Origin: Cedecea lapagei
GTDB taxonomy: Bacteria; Pseudomonadota; Gammaproteobacteria; Enterobacterales; Enterobacteriaceae
Length of the DNA stretch: 64,000 nt
Assembly: GCF_900635955.1 (NCBI RefSeq)
Contig: NZ_LR134201.1
Location: 4,092,001-4,156,000, forward strand
Reading direction: 5' to 3'
The notes beneath the pieces were generated by a model. The model was given only the letters and a program-made list of their open reading frames with translations. It was not told where the DNA came from and made no database searches. Position numbers and translations under genes: made by a program. This document shows positions 16,630-25,509 of this stretch, one piece after another. Numbering within the stretch: the stretch's first letter is position 1; every line of letters starts with the position of its first letter.

Positions 16630-18496
16630 CTTTCAGGGCGTTCATCGCCGATTGTAAATCAACAGGTTGCAGCAAACCGCCGGGGGGGGATTTCACCAGT
16701 TGCGGGCAGAGACGTTCAACGTCCGCCAGCAGCGCAATCGCCTGGGACTGGCTCCACTGCTCATGATCGCTCGCCAAATGGCGGGCAATCCACAGCGCCA
16801 GCTGGCCCGACGAGACATCAGCCTGTTGCGCCAGGTATCCTGGCAGTTCGTGAATCAAGATTTGTAAATTTTGTTTCCGTAAAGGTAAAGGTACCGTGCG
16901 AATTGTTATCTGTCGGGCATCGGTATCGAATTCGATCCCCATCCCTTTCAAAAGCGCCTGGTATTTAACCAAAACATCGTGTTCTTCGCGGCTGACTTTC
17001 AGACGCAGCGGAATCAACAGCGGCTGAGCCCGAAGCCCTTCGCTCCCAGGCGCCAGCTGCGCCTGTTTTAGCCACCGTTCGGCCACCACCAGCGACAGCA
17101 GGAAAAGTTTCCCCTGCCGCTCAAGTAAGGCCTTATCCGGCGGCAAAACCGTTAACACCCGGCCAAAGCTTTGCGAGTGGCCTTCAAGCGCGGCGGGTTC
17201 TTCAGCACGTGAAGCAGGTGCAGGCTCAGCTTCCGGCGTCTCCAACAGCTGGCGATACAGGGCACCCTGCTGCTTCTGGTAACCCGGTGCGGCATGGGGC
17301 CAAAGCGGCGTTCCCCCCGTCTCACCGGAACGACCGCCGCCTGTCGGGGTTGAAGAAGCCTGGCGCGGCGCTTCACGCGGCTCGCGCTGGGCGGCAGGAC
17401 CTGCAAACTGATTACGCCCGGCGGCAACCCGGTTTTCCGGCTGCCATCGCTCAGTTGGGGTTTCTGCCGTGTCCTCCAGCGCCAGGGCATTCTCCCCCTG
17501 CTGCTGAAGCACGCTGATCACGCCCTGGTAGATAAAGTCATGCACCAGCCGCGACTGGTGGAAGCGCACTTCGTGTTTGGCAGGATGAACGTTAACGTCC
17601 ACCTGATGCGGATCAATCTCCAGGTACAGCACAAAAGCCGGCTGCTGATCCACGCCCAGCTTGTCTTCACAGGCCTGACGGATGGCATGGTTAATTAAAC
17701 GGTCACGCATCATGCGTCCGTTCACGTAACAATACTGGATCTCCGCTAAAGCTGAGGTGGTTGTAGAAGGTTCGGCTACCCAGCCACGCAGCGTCAAATC
17801 GCCGTGCTGCCACTCAATGGCCAGAGCCTGCTCAAGGAACGGTGTACCGCAAATTGCACCGAGGCGACGCTCGCGCGGAGCGCCCTCCTGCACCGCACGG
17901 TACTGACGAATCATTTTACCGTTGTGGTTCAGCGTAATAGCAACGTCGAAGCGCGCCAGCGCAATGCGGCGCACAACTTCATCGATATGGTTAAATTCGG
18001 TTTTTTCGGTGCGCATAAACTTGCGTCGCGCAGGCGTGTTGTAAAACAGATCTAGGACTTCAAGCGTCGTCCCGACAGGATGTGCGGCTGGCTTGACCGT
18101 CACGTCCTGGTCGCGCCCTTCGGCGTAGGCCTGCCAGGCTTCGTTTTGCTCTGCCGTACGCGAGGTCAGGGTCAGGCGGGAAACCGAGCTGATGCTGGCC
18201 AGCGCTTCACCGCGGAAGCCGAGGCTGATAATCGCCTCGAGGTCATCCAGGGAGGCGATTTTACTGGTGGCATGGCGGGCCAGCGCCAGCGCCAGCTCCT
18301 CCTGCTTGATACCGCAGCCGTTATCACGAATGCGGATAAGCTTCGCGCCGCCGCGCTCGATATCGATATCAATGCGCGTGGCGCCAGCATCAAGACTGTT
18401 TTCAACCAGCTCTTTCACTACCGACGCAGGGCGCTCTACCACCTCGCCAGCGGCGATCTGGTTCGCAAGCTGCGGCGGCAGAACCTGAATCGGCAT
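16622..18496 (-). CDS. mutL: DNA mismatch repair protein MutL
   Basis: 624 residues (E. coli 615). N-terminal GHKL ATPase: ELVENSLDAGAT, DNGCGI, RHATSKI and GFRGEALASISSV are all visible. A Pro/Gln-rich linker (about residues 335-430) leads to the C-terminal dimerisation domain. The DQHAxxER endonuclease motif of non-methyl-directed MutL is absent, as expected for an organism using MutH. It couples MutS mismatch recognition to MutH and UvrD. Confidence 0.97.
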   Translation of the reverse strand: MPIQVLPPQLANQIAAGEVVERPASVVKELVENSLDAGATRIDIDIERGGAKLIRIRDNGCGIKQEELALALARHATSKIASLDDLEAIISLGFRGEALASISSVSRLTLTSRTAEQNEAWQAYAEGRDQDVTVKPAAHPVGTTLEVLDLFYNTPARRKFMRTEKTEFNHIDEVVRRIALARFDVAITLNHNGKMIRQYRAVQEGAPRERRLGAICGTPFLEQALAIEWQHGDLTLRGWVAEPSTTTSALAEIQYCYVNGRMMRDRLINHAIRQACEDKLGVDQQPAFVLYLEIDPHQVDVNVHPAKHEVRFHQSRLVHDFIYQGVISVLQQQGENALALEDTAETPTERWQPENRVAAGRNQFAGPAAQREPREAPRQASSTPTGGGRSGETGGTPLWPHAAPGYQKQQGALYRQLLETPEAEPAPASRAEEPAALEGHSQSFGRVLTVLPPDKALLERQGKLFLLSLVVAERWLKQAQLAPGSEGLRAQPLLIPLRLKVSREEHDVLVKYQALLKGMGIEFDTDARQITIRTVPLPLRKQNLQILIHELPGYLAQQADVSSGQLALWIARHLASDHEQWSQSQAIALLADVERLCPQLVKSPPGGLLQPVDLQSAMNALKDD

Positions 18497-18505
18497 GTTA
18501 ACTCC

Positions 18506-19831
18506 TTAATTAGTCGCCGCGACCTGCTGCGGCGAACCCAGCTGAGTTCGGGCAGTTTGCTCATTCGACGGAGCAGACTGCAGCGGATGCTCGCGGAAGT
18601 AATTACGCAGCCCCTCATAAATGGCCTGCGCAATTTGCTGCTGATAATTGTCGCTGCCCAGCAGACGCTCTTCGGCGCTGTTGCTGATAAAGCCCGTTTC
18701 AACCAGCAGCGAAGGGATATCCGGCGAGCGTAAGACGCCCAGGCTAGCATGCTCAGGGCGACGTTTATGCAGCGAGCCTACGCGCTGAAGCTGAGCCAGC
18801 ACTTTTGTCGCGACATCATACCCGACGCGCTGGGAATGACCGAACTGCAAATCCAGCACGGCCTGGCTGAGGTAAGGATCCGCCTGGCTGTTTGCCAGCA
18901 CGTCCCCCGCGCCACCCAGCAGCTCGGACTGCTTCTCATGCTGCTCCAGCCAGCCCGCCATCTCACTGTTCGCTCGACGGTTAGAAAGCACCCAAACGGA
19001 GGCCCCGGTGGCATCCCGATTCGGCGCGGCATCCGCATGAATTGAGACCAGCAGGTTTGCATTCTGCTTACGTGCCACGTCGGAACGGCCCATCACCGAG
19101 ATAAAGTAATCGCCATCGCGGGTCATCACCCCCCGGAACATCGGATCGTCGTTGAGCAGGACTTTCAGCTTGCGGGCAATAGAGATAGTGACGTTCTTTT
19201 CCTGAGTGCCGCCAGGGCCAATCGCACCAGGATCCTGACCGCCGTGACCGGCGTCAATAGCCACCACCACGGTATCTGACGCGCCGCTATTTTTCGCGCG
19301 GGCCGCCGGGCGGATCACGGTATTCGACCCGATGACGCCGGTGACCTGCTGAGGTTTAAAAGGATTACGGGCCGGATCGGGTGCCTGAACAGGCGCCACA
19401 GGCTCAACCCGCTTAGCCACCGCTGGCGGTGGAGGCGGTGGTGCATCAGCGTTAATCGTAAAGATAACGGTATAACTGGCGCCGTTTTGCTGTTTCACGG
19501 CGCGGGTTTTGCCGGGCTGGGTTAAATCGACGATCAGGCGCAAAGATTGAGCGTCTTTTGGCTGCCCGGCGCTGATACTTTTCACCAGGTTGCTGCCGCT
19601 AAACTGCAGCGGCAAGCCGCGAATCACGCCGCTTTGCTTGATATCCAGCGCGACGCTTCGTTTGCTGTCCTGTGAAAAAGTATATTCCGGATCGCCCATA
19701 AAACTAAAGGTAATACGCGCCTGATTCTCACCGTTTGAAACCTGAATATCCGACAACGCGGCCGCCCCCGCTTGTGCACAGCACAGCAGCAGGAATCCGG
19801 CCATCAACCAACCTTTCACGCGATAGATCAT
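18506..19831 (-). CDS. amiB: N-acetylmuramoyl-L-alanine amidase AmiB
   Basis: 441 residues. Signal peptide (MAGFLLLCCAQAGAAA region), AMIN domain (about 25-135) for septal targeting, Pro-rich linker, then a zinc amidase_3 domain (IDAGHGGQDPGAIGPGGTQEKNV, SIHADAAPN, VETGFISNSAEE) containing the autoinhibitory helix region. It splits septal peptidoglycan at cell separation and is activated by EnvC. As in E. coli AmiB there is no LysM repeat. It sits between tsaE and mutL. Confidence 0.96.
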   Translation of the reverse strand: MIYRVKGWLMAGFLLLCCAQAGAAALSDIQVSNGENQARITFSFMGDPEYTFSQDSKRSVALDIKQSGVIRGLPLQFSGSNLVKSISAGQPKDAQSLRLIVDLTQPGKTRAVKQQNGASYTVIFTINADAPPPPPPAVAKRVEPVAPVQAPDPARNPFKPQQVTGVIGSNTVIRPAARAKNSGASDTVVVAIDAGHGGQDPGAIGPGGTQEKNVTISIARKLKVLLNDDPMFRGVMTRDGDYFISVMGRSDVARKQNANLLVSIHADAAPNRDATGASVWVLSNRRANSEMAGWLEQHEKQSELLGGAGDVLANSQADPYLSQAVLDLQFGHSQRVGYDVATKVLAQLQRVGSLHKRRPEHASLGVLRSPDIPSLLVETGFISNSAEERLLGSDNYQQQIAQAIYEGLRNYFREHPLQSAPSNEQTARTQLGSPQQVAATN

Positions 19832-19844
19832 CCCGTCATCCTTG

Positions 19845-20306
19845 CTATTTGGCTAACCGCGCCAGTAACGCTTCACCAGATGAGGAAACGGCGGAAATGC
19901 GAGCTTCACGCCCTTGCGCCTCGTAGCTCAGGTGAATTTCGACATCCGGGTCCGGGAGCACACCTGTCCCCTGCTGCGGCCATTCCACCAGGCAAATTGC
20001 GTCGTTGGTGAAGTAGTCACGGATCCCCATAAACTCAAGCTCTTCCGGGTCAGCCAGGCGATAGAGGTCAAAGTGATAGACCATCAGATGCTCAAGCTGA
20101 TACGGTTCGACCAGCGTATACGTTGGGCTTTTGACGTTGCCTTTGTGGCCCAGCGCCTGCAAGAAGCCGCGGCTAAACGTGGTTTTCCCTGCGCCAAGGT
20201 CGCCATAAAGGTAAATCACCGTCGCGCCTTCACAGGCTTGCGCCAGGCGCTCGCCCAGCGCTAAGGTTGCCGCTTCTTCAGGTAATGCAATAACTCGATT
20301 CATCAT
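19845..20306 (-). CDS. tsaE: tRNA t6A biosynthesis ATPase TsaE
   Basis: 153 residues (E. coli YjeE 153). Walker A GDLGAGKTTFSRG near residues 35-47, then SPTYTLVEPY and the HFDLYRL motif. It works with TsaB, TsaC and TsaD to make N6-threonylcarbamoyladenosine at position 37 of ANN-decoding tRNAs. It starts 4 bases after the nnr stop and is followed 13 bases later by amiB. Confidence 0.97.
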   Translation of the reverse strand: MMNRVIALPEEAATLALGERLAQACEGATVIYLYGDLGAGKTTFSRGFLQALGHKGNVKSPTYTLVEPYQLEHLMVYHFDLYRLADPEELEFMGIRDYFTNDAICLVEWPQQGTGVLPDPDVEIHLSYEAQGREARISAVSSSGEALLARLAK

Positions 20307-20310
20307 GGCT

Positions 20311-21822
20311 TCAGGTATTCAAATCCGGGTTAACAAACAGGTAAAGCGTTGAAAGCAGATCGCTCGCCAGCATACCGCGCATGCCCCGCTGGCGGGCTAA
20401 AACATCAGCCGCCGCGCCGTGAGCCACGCAGCCCGCACAGGCAGCATCATAAGGGGTAAGCTTCTGTGCCAGCAATGCGGCAATGATCCCCGACAGCACG
20501 TCCCCCATTCCACCGCTTCCCATCCCGGCGTTGCCCACGTCGATAATGCCCAGCCGATCGTGGCTGGCGACCAGCGTGCCGGCACCTTTTAAGACCACGG
20601 TTCCGCCATAACGTTTAGCCAGACGCCTTACGGCAAGTAAGCGGTCACTCTCAATTTGTGACACAGCGCAATTAAGCAGCCTTGCCGCTTCGCCAGGATG
20701 GGGCGTAATCACGCGATTCTGACGTTTATCCGGGTTGATTGCCAGAAGGTTAAGCGCGTCCGCGTCCCAAAGCATCGGTTTGCGGCTGTTTTCAACTTTC
20801 TGCAGCGCCTTTTTGCCCCATTCCAGCTGCCCGAGCCCAGGGCCAATCGCCACCACATCCGCCCATTCAAGCGATTCATCAAGCGATTGCGGAGTAAGTT
20901 CGTGAACCATTAGCTCGGGGCAAGCGGTAAGCAACGGGGCAACGTTTTCTGCGCGGGTGAGTACCCGAACCAGGCCGGCCCCGGCACGCAACGCAGCCTC
21001 ACCGGCCATGCGAATGGCTCCCGCTGTACCGCTGTCTCCGCCAATCAGCACCAGTCGCCCGTTATCCCCTTTATGCGACGTAGGCCGCCTCGGTTTGATC
21101 CAGTCGGCAAGCTGCTGAACGTCAAAACGGGAAATCGGCGCTTCCTGCCCCTTCAGCCACGGTTCAAGCCCCAACGCGGCAAAATGCAGCCTGCCAACAA
21201 CATCCCTCGCCTTGCCCGTTAGCAGACCGGGCTTGAGGGCGATAAAAGTCACCGTATCCGCCGCCTGGACCACAGAGCCGGGCACGGCGCCGGTTTCTGC
21301 CAGCAGCCCGGACGGGATATCCAGCGCCACCACCGGCGCAGGATGCTCATTCATCTGGCCGATAAGCCGGGCGATATTGTCGCGAGGGGCGCTGTTTAAG
21401 CCAATGCCCAGCAGGGCATCGACAATCAAATCGACATCAGCAGTCCAGACCTTATCAGCATCGTGTGGCACGCCGCCCGCATTAAGCCACGCTTCGCGTG
21501 CCTGGCTTGCCTCTTCGGGTAAGGGCTTGTCGCTTTCTACGGCCAGCAGCGTCACCTGAAGACCAGCCGCCTGCGCCAGTCGGGCAACAACGTAGCCGTC
21601 GCCGCCGTTATTCCCGTTTCCACAGACAATCAGCCAGCGGCGAGCTTCCGGGTAACACGTTCGGGCTGTCTGAAATGCGGCCTCGCCGGCACGCTGCATC
21701 AGCTCGTAAAGCGTGATGCCAAGGTTGTCGGCGGCATCCCTTTCCGCTTTACGCAGCCAGTCCGCCGGCCACACCGAATGTGGTATACTTTTGGCGTACT
21801 TTTTCAGGTTATGGTCCGTCAT
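20311..21822 (-). CDS. nnr: Bifunctional NAD(P)HX epimerase/dehydratase
   Basis: 503 residues. YjeF_N epimerase domain (about 15-220; CGNGNNGGDGYVVARLA, DALLGIG) fused to an ADP-dependent dehydratase of ribokinase-like fold (about 225-500; VLIGGDSGTAGA, TPHPGEAARLL, GNAGMGSGGMGDVLSG). It repairs hydrated NADH and NADPH. Its start codon overlaps the queG start codon on the opposite strand by two bases. Confidence 0.96.
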   Translation of the reverse strand: MTDHNLKKYAKSIPHSVWPADWLRKAERDAADNLGITLYELMQRAGEAAFQTARTCYPEARRWLIVCGNGNNGGDGYVVARLAQAAGLQVTLLAVESDKPLPEEASQAREAWLNAGGVPHDADKVWTADVDLIVDALLGIGLNSAPRDNIARLIGQMNEHPAPVVALDIPSGLLAETGAVPGSVVQAADTVTFIALKPGLLTGKARDVVGRLHFAALGLEPWLKGQEAPISRFDVQQLADWIKPRRPTSHKGDNGRLVLIGGDSGTAGAIRMAGEAALRAGAGLVRVLTRAENVAPLLTACPELMVHELTPQSLDESLEWADVVAIGPGLGQLEWGKKALQKVENSRKPMLWDADALNLLAINPDKRQNRVITPHPGEAARLLNCAVSQIESDRLLAVRRLAKRYGGTVVLKGAGTLVASHDRLGIIDVGNAGMGSGGMGDVLSGIIAALLAQKLTPYDAACAGCVAHGAAADVLARQRGMRGMLASDLLSTLYLFVNPDLNT

Positions 21823-22960
21823 GTCACAGCCCCTCGATTACAATCAGTTAGCGCAAAATATTAAACAGTGGGGCAAAGATCTTGGCTTCCAGCAGGTCGG
21901 TATTACCGATACCGACCTCACCGCCAGCGAGCCAAAGCTGCAGGAGTGGCTCGATAAGCAATATCACGGTGAAATGGACTGGATGGCCCGACACGGCATG
22001 ATGCGCGCACGCCCACACGAGCTGCAGCCCGGTACGCTCAGGGTCATTAGCGTCCGCATGAACTATCTTCCCGCTAACGCCGCCTTCGCCTCAACGCTGA
22101 AAAACCCGCAGCTCGGGTACGTCAGCCGCTATGCGCTGGGGCGTGATTACCACAAAGTCTTGCGTAACCGCTTAAAAAAGCTGGGAGAAATGATTCAGTC
22201 CCACTGCTCCACGCTGAATTTTAGACCTTTTGTCGACTCCGCGCCGCTTCTTGAGCGTCCGCTGGCGGAAAAAGCCGGGCTGGGCTGGACAGGTAAGCAC
22301 TCACTTATCCTCAATCGCGAGGCCGGCTCGTTCTTCTTTCTCGGTGAACTGCTGGTCGATATCCCGCTGCCGATTGACTCTCCCGTCGAAGAGGGCTGCG
22401 GCCGCTGCGTAGCCTGCATGACAATTTGCCCGACCCAGGCCATCGTCGAGCCTTACACGGTAGATGCGCGGCGCTGTATCTCTTATCTGACCATCGAACT
22501 TGAAGGCGCCATTCCGGAAGCGTTCAGGCCGCTTATCGGCAACCGCATCTACGGCTGCGATGACTGCCAGCTCATCTGCCCGTGGAACCGCTATTCGCAG
22601 CTTAGCGAAGAAGATGACTTTAGCCCGCGCAAAGCGCTCCACTCCCCGCCGCTGACCGATCTGTTCGCCTGGAGCGAGCAGCACTTCCTGCGCGTGACGG
22701 AAGGCTCAGCCATTCGCCGTATCGGGCATCTTCGCTGGCTGCGTAATATCGCCGTTGCGCTGGGCAATGCGCCCTGGGATGAGGCCAACCTGGCGGCGCT
22801 TGAAATGAGAAAAGGTGAGCACCCACTTCTGGATGAGCACATTGAATGGGCGATTGCGCAACAATTAGCCAGACGAAGCGAGCAGGCCGTAGAGGTTCAG
22901 CTGCCGCAGAAACAGCGGCTGGTGAGGGTGATCGAAAAGGGGCTGCCACGCGACGCATGA
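21821..22960 (+). CDS. queG: Epoxyqueuosine reductase
   Basis: 379 residues from MSQPLDYNQLAQNIKQWG, the E. coli length; the ORF extends 36 codons upstream, but that part lies antisense within nnr. Two [4Fe-4S] clusters are supported by Cys193/196/199/203 and Cys219/246/249/253. A cobalamin-binding N-terminal domain and the conserved FVDSAPLLERPLAEKAGLGWTGKH are present. It catalyses the last step of queuosine formation in tRNA. A TATACT-like -10 lies inside nnr about 35 bases upstream. Confidence 0.97.
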   Translation: MSQPLDYNQLAQNIKQWGKDLGFQQVGITDTDLTASEPKLQEWLDKQYHGEMDWMARHGMMRARPHELQPGTLRVISVRMNYLPANAAFASTLKNPQLGYVSRYALGRDYHKVLRNRLKKLGEMIQSHCSTLNFRPFVDSAPLLERPLAEKAGLGWTGKHSLILNREAGSFFFLGELLVDIPLPIDSPVEEGCGRCVACMTICPTQAIVEPYTVDARRCISYLTIELEGAIPEAFRPLIGNRIYGCDDCQLICPWNRYSQLSEEDDFSPRKALHSPPLTDLFAWSEQHFLRVTEGSAIRRIGHLRWLRNIAVALGNAPWDEANLAALEMRKGEHPLLDEHIEWAIAQQLARRSEQAVEVQLPQKQRLVRVIEKGLPRDA

Positions 22961-22962
22961 TA

Positions 22963-23210
22963 TGTCCACAGCGTGTGCATAAAATTCAAAAAGGCTTTGT
23001 CATTCAAGCATCAAAATTTCTGCAAGTATTACATTAATATTTCGAAATTAAATTAAATCATTAATTATCAACAACTTAAAATATTGATGTAAAAAACATT
23101 ACATTTGTAGAAGCGGAGCAGAGGGACAGGCGCCTGTGGATAAGTCTGTTTATAGTAGTATTGCAAGACAGCAAAATACCGTCCGCGACGCCTGTCGGCG
23201 CTGTGGATAA
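22963..23210. other. datA: datA-like DnaA-titration locus (DnaA boxes plus IHF site)
   Basis: Between queG and the tRNA-Gly genes are a perfect TTATNCACA DnaA box (22974-22982, reverse), a perfect WATCAANNNNTTR IHF site (23066-23078) and two perfect TTATCCACA boxes (23135-23143 and 23202-23210, reverse). A weaker box lies at 22963-22971. The middle is AT-rich. E. coli datA, which promotes ATP-DnaA hydrolysis together with IHF, occupies the same place beside glyVXY and has the same box-IHF-box arrangement. The sites are read directly; the function is inferred from position and architecture. Confidence 0.8.
23126..23137. repeat. 12-bp palindrome ACAGGCGCCTGT
   Basis: A perfect dyad overlaps the first bases of the DnaA box at 23135-23143. 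It may affect local structure or binding at that box. Confidence 0.4.
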
Positions 23211-23231
23211 TTTGTACTTGAGAGGAAAATT

Positions 23232-23307
<76 letters not shown>

Positions 23308-23343
23308 TTGGGTGGTGCGTGGCTGTAAAAGCCAATCAAATTT

Positions 23344-23419
<76 letters not shown>

Positions 23420-23455
23420 TTGGGTGGTGCAGGCTGTAAAAGCCAAATCAAATTT

Positions 23456-23531
<76 letters not shown>

Positions 23532-23572
23532 TCTGTGTAACGCTGCAAATTCTGCATCGGTACGGGAGGCGC

Positions 23573-23600
23573 ATTATACGAGAATTCGTTTTTGTCGCAA
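23573..23600 (-). promoter_or_regulatory. Stable-RNA promoter of the tRNA-Gly operon
   Basis: On the minus strand, TTGCGA (23595-23600) and a perfect TATAAT (23573-23578) are 16 bp apart, followed by the GC-rich discriminator GCGCCTCCCG. Such discriminators are typical of promoters under stringent control. Confidence 0.8.
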
Positions 23601-23689
23601 GCCCTCAAACGTTTTTTTTCGCGTTTTTTGTCTGACTGCTGGTTAAATCGTCAAGATGATTATTTTATCGTCGCGAATGGCTATTTTCC

Positions 23690-23712
23690 CCTCACCTTGC
23701 GATGAGGGGACT
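23690..23712. terminator. CCCCTCA/TGAGGGG hairpin downstream of orn
   Basis: CCCCTCA and TGAGGGG flank a short loop just past the orn stop. The minus-strand side is followed by AAAATAG rather than a clear T run, so this is an mRNA 3'-end structure or weak terminator. Confidence 0.45.
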
Positions 23713-23716
23713 GTTT

Positions 23717-24262
23717 TTAAAGCTTAATAAAATTCTCGCGGTAGTAAGCAAGCTCCGCCACCGACTCGCGAATATCGTCCATCGCCTGGTGAGTCCCCTG
23801 CTTTTTAAAGCCAGGCAGAATTTCCGGCTTCCAGCGACGTGCCAGCTCTTTCAGCGTGCTGACGTCGAGATAGCGATAGTGGAAGTACGCCTCCAGCTCC
23901 GGCATGTACTTAAACAGGAAGCGACGATCCTGCCCAATACTGTTACCGCAAATAGGAGAAGTGTTCGCCGGCACCCACTGCTGCAGAAAGGCAATCGTCG
24001 CCTGCTCCGCCGCGCGATCGTCAAGCGTGCTGGCTTTCACCCGCTCAACCAAACCACTGGCGGTATGGGTACGAACGTTCCAGTCGTCCATCAGCGCCAG
24101 CTGTTCATCAGACTGGTGTACCGCGATGGTGGGCCCTTCTGCCAGGATGTTCAGGTTGGCATCTGTCACCAGGGTAGCAATCTCAATAATGCGATCCCGT
24201 TCAGGATCGAGACCGGTCATTTCTAAATCAATCCAAATCAGATTGTTTTCGTTTCCACTCAT
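23717..24262 (-). CDS. orn: Oligoribonuclease
   Basis: 181 residues from MSGNENNLIWIDLEMTGLDP; four upstream codons are dropped to match E. coli. DEDDh exonuclease: Asp/Glu in WIDLEMTGLD, Asp in IGQDRRFL, and the His/Asp pair in THQAMDDI. It degrades 2-5-nt RNA fragments and pGpG to mononucleotides. It is divergent from rsgA. Confidence 0.97.
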   Translation of the reverse strand: MSGNENNLIWIDLEMTGLDPERDRIIEIATLVTDANLNILAEGPTIAVHQSDEQLALMDDWNVRTHTASGLVERVKASTLDDRAAEQATIAFLQQWVPANTSPICGNSIGQDRRFLFKYMPELEAYFHYRYLDVSTLKELARRWKPEILPGFKKQGTHQAMDDIRESVAELAYYRENFIKL

Positions 24263-24375
24263 GCTATTTTCCACCCTTCTTGTGCGCAGCCCACCCTTGA
24301 CGATGGGTTAAATCGTATAAAATAGTGTGTATCATAGAGGTTTTGCCCTCCAGGGGCGACCAGGAGCCAGTACGC

Positions 24376-25431
24376 TTGAGCAAAAATAAACTCTCCAAAG
24401 GGCAGCAGCGCCGCGTCAACGCGAACCACCAGCGTCGTCTGACAAAAACCGTGGAGAAAGCCGACTACGACGATGCCCAGTTTGGTGAACCGCGCGAAGG
24501 CACGGTCATCAGCCGCTTTGGCCAGCATGCCGACGTTGAGTCCCATGAAGGCACGGTACACCGCTGCAACATTCGTCGCACCATTCGTTCGCTGGTCACC
24601 GGCGACAAGGTGGTCTGGCGCCTGGCGAAAGAGGCCGCCGAAGGCGTCTCTAAAAAAGGGATCGTTGAGGCGGTGCATGAGCGCACCTCCGTACTCACCC
24701 GCCCGGACTTTTACGATGGCGTGAAGCCGATTGCGGCAAACATCGATCAGATCATTATCGTTTCGGCCATCCTGCCGGAGCTGTCGCTGAATATTATTGA
24801 CCGCTACCTTGTAGCCTGCGAAACCCTCGACGTTGAGCCACTGCTGGTGCTGAATAAAACCGATCTGCTGGATGACGAAGGCCGGGCCTTTGTTAACGAA
24901 CAGATGGATATCTACCGCAAGATTGGCTATCGCGTGCTGATGGTCTCCAGCTATAAAGCGGAAGGCTTAAAAGATCTTGAAGCCGAGCTGGTTGGGCGCA
25001 TCAGCATCTTTGCCGGCCAGTCCGGCGTGGGGAAATCTAGCCTGCTGAACAATCTGCTGGGCTTCACCGAAAAACAGATCCTGGTGAACGACGTTTCCGA
25101 CGTTTCCGGCCTCGGACAACATACCACCACCGCCTCACGTCTTTATCACTTCCCGGGCGGCGGCGACGTGATTGACTCCCCCGGCGTGCGTGAGTTTGGC
25201 CTCTGGCACCTCGAGCCTGAACAAATCACCCACGGATTTGTCGAATTCCATGACTATTTAGGCCGTTGTAAATACCGCGACTGCCGCCACGACAACGATC
25301 CAGGCTGTGCCCTGCGCGAGGCCGTGGAGAAAGGCGAAATCGCTGAAACGCGTTTCGAAAACTACCACCGTATTCTGGAAAGCATGGCGCAGGTAAAAAC
25401 GCGTAAAAGCTTTTCTGATACTGACAACTGA
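24376..25431 (+). CDS. rsgA: Small-ribosomal-subunit biogenesis GTPase RsgA
   Basis: 351 residues from a TTG at 24376, preceded at good distance by CAGGAG; this matches the E. coli N-terminus (SKNKLSKGQQRRVN). Circularly permuted GTPase: OB fold, then NKTD (G4), GQSGVGKSS (G1), and a zinc finger with CKYRDCRHDNDPGC. It matures the 30S subunit by driving RbfA release. A possible promoter (TTGACG near 24297, TAAAAT near 24318) lies in the orn-rsgA gap. Confidence 0.95.
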   Translation: MSKNKLSKGQQRRVNANHQRRLTKTVEKADYDDAQFGEPREGTVISRFGQHADVESHEGTVHRCNIRRTIRSLVTGDKVVWRLAKEAAEGVSKKGIVEAVHERTSVLTRPDFYDGVKPIAANIDQIIIVSAILPELSLNIIDRYLVACETLDVEPLLVLNKTDLLDDEGRAFVNEQMDIYRKIGYRVLMVSSYKAEGLKDLEAELVGRISIFAGQSGVGKSSLLNNLLGFTEKQILVNDVSDVSGLGQHTTTASRLYHFPGGGDVIDSPGVREFGLWHLEPEQITHGFVEFHDYLGRCKYRDCRHDNDPGCALREAVEKGEIAETRFENYHRILESMAQVKTRKSFSDTDN

Positions 25432-25509
25432 CAATTAAGCTGGGCATCGCTAGAATCGCCCCTTTTCTGTATCGGCCCATCTATCAGGGCATTTAGCCAG
25501 GAGGCTATT

